A DNA stretch of 64,000 nucleotides from a virus. The stretch lies in the IMG/VR virus record IMGVR_UViG_3300013127_000002, positions 1 through 64,000 of that record; one strand, written 5' to 3'. Made by a program: the position numbers and the translations under genes. Shown here in pieces: positions 30,508 to 37,175 of this stretch. Position 1 is the first letter of the stretch, and each line of letters opens with the position of its first letter. Under the pieces are notes generated by a model. That model saw only the letters and a list, made by a program, of their open reading frames with translations. It had not been told where the DNA came from and made no database searches.

Positions 30508-31051
30508 TAGCCTTCTTGAACCACTCCCTCACTTTTGCTTCAGGCCAAGCGTACAGGTAATCGGGCCCGCTCAACACCTTCACGTAGTGTTCGATGTCCG
30601 GGGACCATCCGTACTTCTTTTCTATTTTGTATTCGACGAGAAATGCCTCTCTCTCGAACCTGAAGCGGAACCATGAACGCCACGCAGGAAGTGGTACAAA
30701 TAGATAGAGGAACAGGAACGGCCACATCCCGATCGACGCCTCTCCCAGACCGAGCGCCGCGCACTGTTTCACGTGGACTGTTTCATGTTTCAGGGTGATG
30801 TAGTCACTGAACGTGACGTGCTTCAAGTCGGTGGACTCGGGGTACGCGATGAGGGGGCCGAGGGTTGTGGCCCGTCGCATGAAGTCGCTTTTCTTGAAGC
30901 CCCGCACGACCCAGAAGATCCAGTCTATTGCTTTCCAGAACCAGCGGTGACGTGCCTTTGTCGTTACAAAACCGCCGTACCTTTCGTCGAGTTCGTCACA
31001 GTCGAGGTTGAACCAGGTCTGGATCACCTCGGGATTTTGAGGAAGAGTCAT
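30485..31051 (-). CDS. Membrane-associated HExxH metalloprotease-like protein
   Basis: 188 residues, GGAGGTGCAAC before the ATG. LKHETVHVKQ contains the zinc-protease motif HExxH (His89, Glu90, His93); FEREAFLVE around residue 135 may supply the third ligand. A hydrophobic stretch between them (PFLFLYLFVPLPAW) and another near residue 43 suggest membrane contact. Phage proteins with HE..H..Q followed by EREA are known but mostly uncharacterised. Single leftward gene between two rightward blocks. Substrate unknown; possibly prohead, host or superinfection related. Confidence 0.65.
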   Translation of the reverse strand: MTLPQNPEVIQTWFNLDCDELDERYGGFVTTKARHRWFWKAIDWIFWVVRGFKKSDFMRRATTLGPLIAYPESTDLKHVTFSDYITLKHETVHVKQCAALGLGEASIGMWPFLFLYLFVPLPAWRSWFRFRFEREAFLVEYKIEKKYGWSPDIEHYVKVLSGPDYLYAWPEAKVREWFKKAISELPAS

Positions 31052-31071
31052 GTTGCACCTCCATGACTAGG

Positions 31072-31077
31072 AGTGTA
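31072..31077 (-). promoter_or_regulatory. TACACT box, minus strand
   Basis: On the minus strand GCTACACTCCTAGTCATG precedes the HExxH gene. It matches the block before array protein 1 (GCTACACTCTTAGCATG) at 15 of 17 aligned positions allowing one gap. Confidence 0.45.
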
Positions 31078-31105
31078 GCACGCTGAAAACAGAAAGGAGT
31101 TAGGT

Positions 31106-31339
31106 ATGAGCATTGGCATTACGAGCGCATATTTGACGACCTCTTCGTCGTACTTGAGACGTACGGCGAGAAAGGGAAAAGCCGATGAACAACTTCCATT
31201 TCAGAAGATTCCGCGATCAGTGCCAGCGGTACATCGACGAGTACACGGACATCTGGCAGGCGGGATTGCCAGAGTACAGTGGGGACTTCTCCACAGCAGC
31301 GAGAGACTACTTCCACCAGATGGCAGAGAGGTTTCATGA
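31106..31339 (+). CDS. Doubtful small frame before the AcrVA2-like gene
   Basis: 77 codons; GAAAGGAGTTAGGT before the ATG is a strong ribosome binding site, but two thirds of the frame overlaps the next gene in another phase and the translated tail is arginine/proline rich like a shadow frame. The first 27 residues (MSIGITSAYLTTSSSYLRRT onward) could be a short real peptide that ends by reinitiation at 31185. Confidence 0.25.
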   Translation: MSIGITSAYLTTSSSYLRRTARKGKADEQLPFQKIPRSVPAVHRRVHGHLAGGIARVQWGLLHSSERLLPPDGREVS

Positions 31340-32468
31340 TCAGGAGAGGTCGTGGGGATCGGTGGAAAAGAATATCAGGAGCAACCTGATCATCTACCCG
31401 GTGTTCGAGAGCATCATCCGGCGTTGTCCTGTGCCGCACAGCTACTCGGCGCTGGTGTCGATGCCGGAGTTACATTGGCTCACGCAGTTCTTGAGTGTTA
31501 CGGTCGCGCCTGCCGAGTCAGTGGACGCGTTCATGGAGAGTCTCCTGACTACGCTCATGATGTGGTTCATGAACCACAGCATGCGGGGATGCGGGGACAA
31601 GGCTTACGTCGTAAAGCCGGATCTCCGGTGGGCGCTGGAGAACACGGAGCTCAAGGGGTTTCCGTCTGACGACCTGCGGCTTCCGTTTCCGGTTATCTAC
31701 ATCGACGCGGAGGGGTTCATCGATGTCTATAACCCGCTTACCGGCATGCACAAGTCACTCGGTGTTTACGTCATGGAAGACAACACCAGGACGCCGAGAG
31801 TCTGGCGTCTCCTCATTGTCGGCAAGGGCAAGTCCGACAGTGCGCTGGGACCGGAGTACGACGACGCGCTCTACCACTACCAGATTCTGTTTCCCGAAGG
31901 GGGCACGGTTGACGACGCCCTCCAGTACTCCTTTGACTTCATGGTGGGCAAGGAGACTCAGACAATCGAGGTCGAGTTCGACGGGCGCAAGTTGAAGGTA
32001 CAGAGCAGCTTCGGACGGGAGGAGAACAGGGAGAGTTTCATCATGATGTGGCAGAACCTTGTGCATCTGTTCAAGTATGTGATGAACGTGATCGTGTATA
32101 CGACGACGCAGGATGCAGATGTCAGACTCAGGGCCACGTCTCCGGCGTATCTGGCGCTCAGGGAGCGTGCGATGAAGACGTCTGGTGAAAAACGGAGGCG
32201 CCTCTTCGACCGACTGAAGGGTATCGAGCCAAACAACGCGTTTGTTCTCGGCGGGAACATCACCATCGACCGGCAGCCCAAAGAAGCTTCAGATTTGGTA
32301 GAAGAACATGAACGCCGGAAGCAACGTGTGCGCTCGTTGGTGAGCGGTCACTATCACACGTACAGGATCGGCACCGGCCGGACGGAGTCGATCAGGAAGT
32401 GGCTGTCCCCGTACTGGCGGGGACCTGAGCACGCGCCTCTTACGACCAAGACGCGCGTCGTGAAGTGA
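31185..32468 (+). CDS. AcrVA2-like protein (anti-CRISPR family homologue)
   Basis: 427 residues, GAAAGGGAAAAG upstream. The C-terminus SGHYHTYRIGTGRTESIRKW resembles, as I recall it, the AcrVA2 end RGHWHGYWQGTGQAKEFRVRW; upstream, LPFPVIYIDAEG, the segment GGTVDDALQYSFDF and the helix NLVHLFKYVMNVIVY follow the same order as in AcrVA2. AcrVA2 blocks Cas12a production through its nascent N-terminus, but relatives are widespread in phages whose hosts lack Cas12a, so another role is possible. This protein is about 100 residues longer at the N-terminus. The link rests on memory, not on a search. Confidence 0.55.
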   Translation: MNNFHFRRFRDQCQRYIDEYTDIWQAGLPEYSGDFSTAARDYFHQMAERFHDQERSWGSVEKNIRSNLIIYPVFESIIRRCPVPHSYSALVSMPELHWLTQFLSVTVAPAESVDAFMESLLTTLMMWFMNHSMRGCGDKAYVVKPDLRWALENTELKGFPSDDLRLPFPVIYIDAEGFIDVYNPLTGMHKSLGVYVMEDNTRTPRVWRLLIVGKGKSDSALGPEYDDALYHYQILFPEGGTVDDALQYSFDFMVGKETQTIEVEFDGRKLKVQSSFGREENRESFIMMWQNLVHLFKYVMNVIVYTTTQDADVRLRATSPAYLALRERAMKTSGEKRRRLFDRLKGIEPNNAFVLGGNITIDRQPKEASDLVEEHERRKQRVRSLVSGHYHTYRIGTGRTESIRKWLSPYWRGPEHAPLTTKTRVVK

Positions 32469-32477
32469 GGAGGTTGC

Positions 32478-32702
32478 ATGGAGAAAAAGATAGTCGATAC
32501 TCCGGAGATCCCTCCGGGACTTGAAGACCACTTGACTGTCCGCAACGGTAAGGTGGTACGGAAGAAGTGGGACATGTTGGGAATTCCTTCTCCGCAGGAA
32601 GCGGTCGAGGCGCTCAAGAGGGCGGGCATGCTTACCGACGAGGACGAGCGCCAGGTGCTTAAGGAAGCGGGTATGCTCGACGATGAGGAGGAACATGAGT
32701 AG
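32478..32702 (+). CDS. Hypothetical acidic protein
   Basis: 74 residues, GTGAGGAGGTTGC upstream. Helical second half containing two copies of a short helix (LKRAGMLTDEDE and LKEAGMLDDEEE), an internal repeat. The stop overlaps the next gene. Unknown function. Confidence 0.55.
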   Translation: MEKKIVDTPEIPPGLEDHLTVRNGKVVRKKWDMLGIPSPQEAVEALKRAGMLTDEDERQVLKEAGMLDDEEEHE

Positions 32703-32886
32703 CGCGGAAAGATCCCAGAACAAGAAGCGCAACGCGATCGGCGACCAGTACCCTGATGTCACGCACATCCGGTCGGAGGAGAACAAGACCGAGGCCCTGT
32801 GCAAGGCGTCGTCCCCGAAGGCGATGCGGTTCGTTCCGGCCGACAAGGCGACGTGCCGGTCTTGCCGCAGGAGGAACGCGAAATGA
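32695..32886 (+). CDS. Small zinc-ribbon-like protein
   Basis: 63 residues, GATGAGGAGGAAC upstream. One cysteine near residue 36 (EALCKASS) and CRSCRRR at the end; the domain may be a three- or four-ligand site with His24 (VTHIRSEE). Its TGA overlaps the next ATG, coupling it to the interrupted zinc ribbon. Confidence 0.55.
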   Translation: MSSAERSQNKKRNAIGDQYPDVTHIRSEENKTEALCKASSPKAMRFVPADKATCRSCRRRNAK

Positions 32887-33080
32887 GCTACCGGTGCAAG
32901 AAGTGCAACGCGATCGTTCCCTAGAACGCGGCGATGCTGCGTATCACCAAGTACAGGACCGTGAAGACCGCGGAGTCCGAGAGGCTGTGGCGGGAGATCG
33001 AGTCCGAGATGTCCGTCTGCGCCGAGTGCTTCAAGACGCACACGACGCAGGACCTTGCCGAGAAGTTCAAGAACGGTTAA
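32883..33080 (+). pseudogene. Zinc-ribbon gene with in-frame TAG at codon 14
   Basis: ATG at 32883 overlaps the previous TGA, with CAGGAGGAACGCG upstream. The frame reads MSYRCKKCNAIVP, TAG (32922-32924), then continues without interruption to TAA at 33078. The downstream part has CAECFKTH, so the two CxxC knuckles of one zinc ribbon lie on either side of the stop. No ribosome binding site precedes the ATG at 32934. Either this is a recent nonsense mutation, a sequencing error, or regulated stop readthrough. Ordinary genes in the window also use TAG, so wholesale reassignment is unlikely. Confidence 0.65.
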
Positions 33081-33157
33081 CCTGGAGTCAACGGGTGTCC
33101 AACCCGTCTCCATAATCGGCACTGCGCCCCGGGGAGGGTTAAATCCCCGCGAGGTTG
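33079..33157 (+). ncRNA. tRNA-Trp-like sequence (degenerate)
   Basis: The segment CCCGTCTCCATAATCGG (33103-33119) resembles the anticodon arm of tRNA-Trp with loop CTCCATA and anticodon CCA. AACCT at 33079-33083 can pair with AGGTT at 33152-33156 as acceptor ends, and GGTTAAATCC (33138-33147) resembles a T loop lacking one base. The D arm and T arm do not form a standard cloverleaf, so this is either a decayed tRNA or a chance likeness. Confidence 0.25.
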
Positions 33158-33259
33158 CCGGAGGGGTCGAGCGGTAAGTGAGCGTGCACGCGTTCCGGAC
33201 ACGAAGTCGCGCAACGATCCGATGAACCCCTTCCGCACTTCGCGACGAGCGGTGCCCCC
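33158..33259 (+). other. Non-coding gap with GC-rich inverted pairs
   Basis: No gene. GGAGGGG (33160-33166) can pair with CCCTTCC near 33228-33234, and CGTG with CACG inside, forming a tRNA-sized structure without a T loop. Nothing more definite is visible. Confidence 0.3.
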
Positions 33260-33265
33260 TACACT
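33260..33265 (+). promoter_or_regulatory. TACACT box before ribosome binding site
   Basis: CCCTACACTCAGGAGGCGAG leads to the ATG at 33277. If used as a -10 box, transcription would start within or just before the ribosome binding site, matching the very short leaders expected at 19547 and 31072. Confidence 0.4.
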
Positions 33266-33276
33266 CAGGAGGCGAG

Positions 33277-33603
33277 ATGTCAGGAGCAGAAAGAAAGATG
33301 GCGCGGGCGAAACAAAAGAAGGGCGGGGTGAAGATCGAGATCGATTACACGCAGCTCGGCGAGATGCTCATGCCGCGGATGCTTGAAATCCTCAAGCAGA
33401 CCCTCCCGCAGAAGGAGACGTACGAGAAGGCCATCGCCGAGCTGAATTCCGCGAACGTTGATCTCCAACAGAAGAACAAGGTACTTCTCGACCAGCTCGA
33501 AAAGTACAACAAGGAGATCGACGGGTCCTTCCAGGACCACGAAAACCGGCTCCAAGCTCTGGAGGGTAAACGAGAGCAGGTCACACCCGAGACCACACCG
33601 TAA
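33277..33603 (+). CDS. Coiled-coil protein
   Basis: 108 residues, CAGGAGGCGAG upstream. Basic start (ARAKQKKGGVKIEID), a short helical domain (residues 26-48), then a continuous coiled coil (residues 50-95, NVDLQQKNKVLLDQLEKYNK). No catalytic motif. First gene after the TACACT box. Confidence 0.6.
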   Translation: MSGAERKMARAKQKKGGVKIEIDYTQLGEMLMPRMLEILKQTLPQKETYEKAIAELNSANVDLQQKNKVLLDQLEKYNKEIDGSFQDHENRLQALEGKREQVTPETTP

Positions 33604-33681
33604 TACCTGAGATTCCACGAGAGACAAAAGAGAGAAAAAACCAGCAGCGCGGTATGGCACCGTGCGGGAAGGGAAATCGCT

Positions 33682-34299
33682 ATGGCAAGATTCTTCACGA
33701 ACACAGCCCCCGGGATCATCGTTCAGACGGACCCCTACACCTTCGTTCCCGTGGGCAATGAGCTGGGGCGACACGTGCGTGTTGCGTGCGGCAAAAAGAC
33801 GCCGCCGGACCTGGTTCGCAAGAAGGTGGAGGGGATGCAGTTCGAGCGGGCGTTCATCGAGCGCGGGAGCTACATGCGCCTGAAGCCCAAGCTGATCGAG
33901 GAGGGGGTCGGAGGAGAGGAGCAGCCGGTGCGGCAGGAGCAGAAGGACCGCGTTCTCCTGGTCAACGAGCGGGAGAACGACACCATGAACGCGATCGTTC
34001 TGGTGCAGCTGCCCAGCGGCTACAAGGGCGACAGCGTCATCAGCGTTCACGACAAGGCGCAGATCATCGCGGACTGTTTCGTCGGACACGGCGTGAGAGG
34101 CTCCCTCGGGGTGAGCCACCACGTCCTCGCCTACATGGCACCCGGCGGGGAGTTGCGCGGCCAGGTCACGGGCCACCGGGTCAAGAACCCGTGCAACCGT
34201 TGGGTCTTCGACGGTGAAGAGATCGTCTGCATCGAAGGTGGCGAGGACGTGTTCTACAACGCGTCCGAACACACCGCCCGCCTCGACACCCTCCCCTAG
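33682..34299 (+). CDS. Hypothetical protein
   Basis: 205 residues, GGGAAGGGAAATCGC upstream. Beta-rich beginning (NTAPGIIVQTDPYTFVPVGN), a basic middle, and a second beta-rich half (MNAIVLVQLPSGYKGDSVIS). No domain recognised; the length and beta content would fit a virion protein. Its end overlaps the end of the first leftward gene by 4 bases. Confidence 0.6.
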   Translation: MARFFTNTAPGIIVQTDPYTFVPVGNELGRHVRVACGKKTPPDLVRKKVEGMQFERAFIERGSYMRLKPKLIEEGVGGEEQPVRQEQKDRVLLVNERENDTMNAIVLVQLPSGYKGDSVISVHDKAQIIADCFVGHGVRGSLGVSHHVLAYMAPGGELRGQVTGHRVKNPCNRWVFDGEEIVCIEGGEDVFYNASEHTARLDTLP

Positions 34300-34592
34300 T
34301 TCGGGGGCATCAACTCTTCGAAGTCCATTTGACGAGGAGGCTTCCCATCGGGGGAGCTTTCTTTTGCCTCGCCGTCGATGATGATCCCCCGGGCAGTGAG
34401 CTTGACGCGCTGGAGGCGGTGAGTCTCACCGTCGGTCATTTCGATGAAGCCTTGCACGTCCGGGTGTGCAGCATCGATCTCGATGTTCATTCTCCGTACG
34501 TGCCCGAGGAGCTTGCCGCCCGGGCTAAAAAGAAGGGCGTCACTGATTAGGCCCGTCGGACTCTGGATCCGGTACGTCCCGTTTTTCAACAT
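34296..34592 (-). CDS. Hypothetical beta-rich protein
   Basis: 98 residues; last gene of the leftward block. Beta-strand pattern with LRVKLTARGIIIDGE-like C-terminal half. Its start lies inside the preceding gene's end, indicating coupling. No domain recognised. Confidence 0.55.
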   Translation of the reverse strand: MLKNGTYRIQSPTGLISDALLFSPGGKLLGHVRRMNIEIDAAHPDVQGFIEMTDGETHRLQRVKLTARGIIIDGEAKESSPDGKPPRQMDFEELMPPN

Positions 34593-34872
34593 TGGCGTTT
34601 CCTTTGTTGTAGTTGAGTGCCGCCATGCGGACGAACTTGTCGACGTCTGCCTGTCTGCTGTTGAAGGAAACAGCGACGAATCCCATGACGAAGACGATGC
34701 CGACCATGAAGGCCGAGAGAGACCAGCCGATCTCGTCTTGCTTGACGAGTGCTACGATTGCCATTGCGGCGAGCATCGCGTCCACCACGAAGAACGCGAT
34801 GAACTTCTTGCTGGCATACCATGCTTTCTCGAACACCTCACGAGTCAGCTCTCTTTTTTCCATCTTCGTCAT
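34540..34872 (-). CDS. Two-helix membrane protein
   Basis: 110 residues; GGAGACGACCC before the ATG. Two hydrophobic helices, about residues 24-44 (FIAFFVVDAMLAAMAIVALV) and 50-70 (WSLSAFMVGIVFVMGFVAV), separated by a short acidic loop, and a polar C-terminus. Size and topology fit a holin, but a holin usually neighbours an endolysin, and the exported transglycosylase is 2.3 kb away in the same block. Role uncertain. Confidence 0.6.
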   Translation of the reverse strand: MTKMEKRELTREVFEKAWYASKKFIAFFVVDAMLAAMAIVALVKQDEIGWSLSAFMVGIVFVMGFVAVSFNSRQADVDKFVRMAALNYNKGNANVEKRDVPDPESDGPNQ

Positions 34873-34888
34873 GGGTCGTCTCCTTGTT

Positions 34889-35128
34889 TCAGTGGGATTC
34901 CACCGTTTGTGGAAGCACGTGTTCCTTGATGGTGACAGTATACGTCCGCGGCTTCGCCCTCACCACCATTCCGAGTTCCTGGTCCCACTCCAGCCCGCGG
35001 TCGATGCTGTAGATGACATCGAAGATGTCAGGCTCCTTCTCCATCGACTGGCGGAGCCTGCCCAGTGTCTCGATCAGGTTGTCCATCACCTTGAGCATCG
35101 AGTCCTTCATTTCCACCGTCAGCTCCAT
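34889..35128 (-). CDS. Hypothetical protein
   Basis: 79 residues; AGGAGAAGAACA before the ATG. Helical first half and beta-type second half (KPRTYTVTIKEHVLPQT). Start lies within the end of the next leftward-upstream gene (100-base overlap). No domain recognised. Confidence 0.5.
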   Translation of the reverse strand: MELTVEMKDSMLKVMDNLIETLGRLRQSMEKEPDIFDVIYSIDRGLEWDQELGMVVRAKPRTYTVTIKEHVLPQTVESH

Positions 35129-35891
35129 TGTTCTTCTCCTGTTCCGGCGTCTCGATCACGACGTTCTCCCCGCGGTTCTTGGCTTCCATCCCCAGAAGGA
35201 TACCCGCGAGTTTCTGCCGGGCGCTGCGGAGCATCTTCATGCTCTGGCAGCTATCACACTTCAGGTCGACCTGTTGGACGTTTCGCTTCTCCCCGTCGAT
35301 GCGGTAGAAGCGTTCCTGGATGTTCAGGCCGAACAGCTTCACGGACTTCTCCCAGCGCTCCTGGGACAGCTTGTTGTACTCGTCCGCCTTTGCCTTGAGT
35401 GTCTTCTCCAGGGTCTCACACTCCTGGAAGAGGGTCTCGATCTTCTCCGAGAGTTCCTTCAGCTCGGGCTCCTCGTTGAAGAGGCCGGCGGTGCGGGTAG
35501 CGACGTGCTTCTCGCACTCGTGGTCGGAGCGGAAGACCAGGGTGATTGCTTCCGACATCGCGGCGTAGAGTTCGTCTTCATGCCCCGGAGGCACGGGGAT
35601 CTCCTGCGACTTCTGCAACATCGTGTTCAGCTGCGAGGCTTCTCGCGGCATCTGACAGCCGGAGTGGGCTTTCAGGACCTGCATGGCTCCTTTGCCGTCG
35701 GGTAGCGGGTTGAACCGCTCCTTGCTCGCGGTCTGTTGCTGGGCCATGCCTGGGGGCATTCCAGGCATTCCGGGCATCCCGCCCATAGCGCCTGGGGGCA
35801 TGCGGCCGGCCAGCTGCTTCACCATCTCGGGGCTCATTCCGGGAGGGAGTCCTCCCATGCCTGGAGGCATCGGTCCTCTACGTCCGCTCAT
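35028..35891 (-). CDS. Met/Gly/Pro-rich helical protein
   Basis: 287 residues; start at MSGRRGPMPP supported by AAAAGGAGCAAGAGG. The first 55 residues are a low-complexity stretch of Met, Gly and Pro; a long coiled-coil helix follows (residues 110-165) and a CDSCQSMKML metal-like pair occurs near residue 210. The end is acidic. M/G/P-rich stretches also occur in array protein 6 and in the 1230-residue protein, so a virion link is possible. Confidence 0.6.
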   Translation of the reverse strand: MSGRRGPMPPGMGGLPPGMSPEMVKQLAGRMPPGAMGGMPGMPGMPPGMAQQQTASKERFNPLPDGKGAMQVLKAHSGCQMPREASQLNTMLQKSQEIPVPPGHEDELYAAMSEAITLVFRSDHECEKHVATRTAGLFNEEPELKELSEKIETLFQECETLEKTLKAKADEYNKLSQERWEKSVKLFGLNIQERFYRIDGEKRNVQQVDLKCDSCQSMKMLRSARQKLAGILLGMEAKNRGENVVIETPEQEKNNGADGGNEGLDAQGDGQPDRDTGQAPPVDGEGA

Positions 35892-36315
35892 CCTCTTGCT
35901 CCTTTTCTTTTTCCTCTTGCGGGGGGAGATCCACACAGATCTCGTTATGGATGCTATAGCTTCCGGTCGTTAACGTCAATACCGGCTCCTGGATAACGGT
36001 GCCTTTTCGTTCGAAACGGATAGCAGGCTCATCCAGGTCCTTCGGAGTCCACCCTTGATCCTCCATGAAGACGTAAGACAGGATCCTTCTGTCGAGTATC
36101 GAAACCTCGATAGGACTATTCTTGGTGATCTCGTGTGTGCAGATGACTCCGCGTAGAATGTACTTTCTCTCCGAGGTCGATACACGGTTCATGGCTTGGG
36201 CTTCGCCTACCGCGGAGTCCCAGGTCAAAACGATTTGCGTGATGATCGACGGGTCTTCAGACGGGTCGGTTTCTACTACTTGGCCTACTCGGGGGTTATC
36301 CGGGAACTGTGGCAT
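35878..36315 (-). CDS. Hypothetical beta-rich protein
   Basis: 145 residues; ATG at 36315 chosen because GAGGAG lies 8 bases upstream. Beta-rich body (VLTLTTGSYSIHNEICVDLP) with an acidic tail (EEKEKEQEDERT). Overlaps the dNMP kinase end and the start of the next gene. No domain recognised. Confidence 0.55.
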   Translation of the reverse strand: MPQFPDNPRVGQVVETDPSEDPSIITQIVLTWDSAVGEAQAMNRVSTSERKYILRGVICTHEITKNSPIEVSILDRRILSYVFMEDQGWTPKDLDEPAIRFERKGTVIQEPVLTLTTGSYSIHNEICVDLPPQEEKEKEQEDERT

Positions 36316-36857
36316 CGTATCCACTCCTCTACGTTGACAGTGATTTCCTTGAACATCTCTTCCTGCCGACCCTCCAGGTTGATGAATGCCGTGCGGAACA
36401 GGTCGAACGGGATCTTCTCTACGGAGGTCTCGCTGGCGTGTTGCATCATTGAGGTGCCCTTGTTCGGGTTGTCAGGACGTTGGATAAGGATGAGGTCCCC
36501 GCCGAACTTGTTGACTATCGCTTCAGCCTCGTTTGGAAAGCGCACATCCGTAATGACGATTTTTTCGAACGGGTGATTAAGGAGTTCTCTCCCGAGGTGG
36601 GTTACCCAGATATCCGGGTCATAGGCACGCCCGACTTCTGTGCCCAACTGTTGTAATAGCGTTCTGACCTTTTCTGGTTTGGCTGAGACGCGAAGAACCT
36701 CCCACGGCACTCCGAAGTAGTCGTGCGCGATCTCCTTGATCGGGTCGGCCAACGCCATCCGGATGAACCCGTGTTTGTTTACCAGGTAATCCGCGACCAT
36801 GTCCTTGCCTGCCCCGGCATGGCCGCAGATTCCCAGAACGTAGTTGATACTACACAT
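36285..36857 (-). CDS. Deoxynucleoside monophosphate kinase
   Basis: 190 residues; ATG at 36857 overlaps the preceding stop by 8 bases, with GAGGAAG upstream. A P-loop GICGHAGAGKD at residues 8-18, LADPIKEIAHDYFG, and IVITDVRFPNEAEAI follow the pattern of phage dNMP kinases (T4 gene 1 type), which phosphorylate dNMPs to dNDPs for phage DNA synthesis. No modified-base gene is adjacent to show which nucleotide it handles. Confidence 0.8.
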   Translation of the reverse strand: MCSINYVLGICGHAGAGKDMVADYLVNKHGFIRMALADPIKEIAHDYFGVPWEVLRVSAKPEKVRTLLQQLGTEVGRAYDPDIWVTHLGRELLNHPFEKIVITDVRFPNEAEAIVNKFGGDLILIQRPDNPNKGTSMMQHASETSVEKIPFDLFRTAFINLEGRQEEMFKEITVNVEEWIRCHSSRITPE

Positions 36858-37164
36858 CTTCCTCATCTTCGGGCTCTGGTGGCGGAGCTGGAGGCTCCGG
36901 AAGGTCAACCGTGTTTTCGGTTTCCACGACGTCCACTCTCTCGGCAGCAGCGATTCCGTCATCGAGTCCGATGAGCAGGAAGCGTTTGCCCTGGTTCCTC
37001 AGAAGGAACACGGGCAGGACGTTCTTCTTCTCGTCGAGGACGACGTCTTCCAGGTAGACTATCTTCTGGAAGACGGACGGGATGGAATCCTTCCACGTCC
37101 CATCGACGATGAGGATGCTCCCGGAGTCAGTCTCTACATGTCCTATCAGTTTCTGGTCTCCCAT
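36850..37164 (-). CDS. Hypothetical protein
   Basis: 104 residues; GAAGGAGCGAAC before the ATG. Beta-rich body (SGSILIVDGTWKDSIPSVFQ) and a proline/glutamate tail (PEPPAPPPEPEDEEDV). Overlaps the kinase start, so the two are coupled. No domain recognised. Confidence 0.55.
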   Translation of the reverse strand: MGDQKLIGHVETDSGSILIVDGTWKDSIPSVFQKIVYLEDVVLDEKKNVLPVFLLRNQGKRFLLIGLDDGIAAAERVDVVETENTVDLPEPPAPPPEPEDEEDV

Positions 37165-37175
37165 GTTCGCTCCTT

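Noticed and set aside
33081-33240. Confident tRNA gene(s)
   Set aside because: Neither strand gives a full cloverleaf with a standard T loop. Reported only as tRNA-like with low confidence.
16731-34299. Stop-codon reassignment (UAG as sense) suggested by the release factor and the TAG-split gene
   Set aside because: Many ordinary genes here end in TAG (for example 5807, 11154, 16112, 25730, 34299, 51682), so UAG is a normal stop. Only one gene is interrupted.
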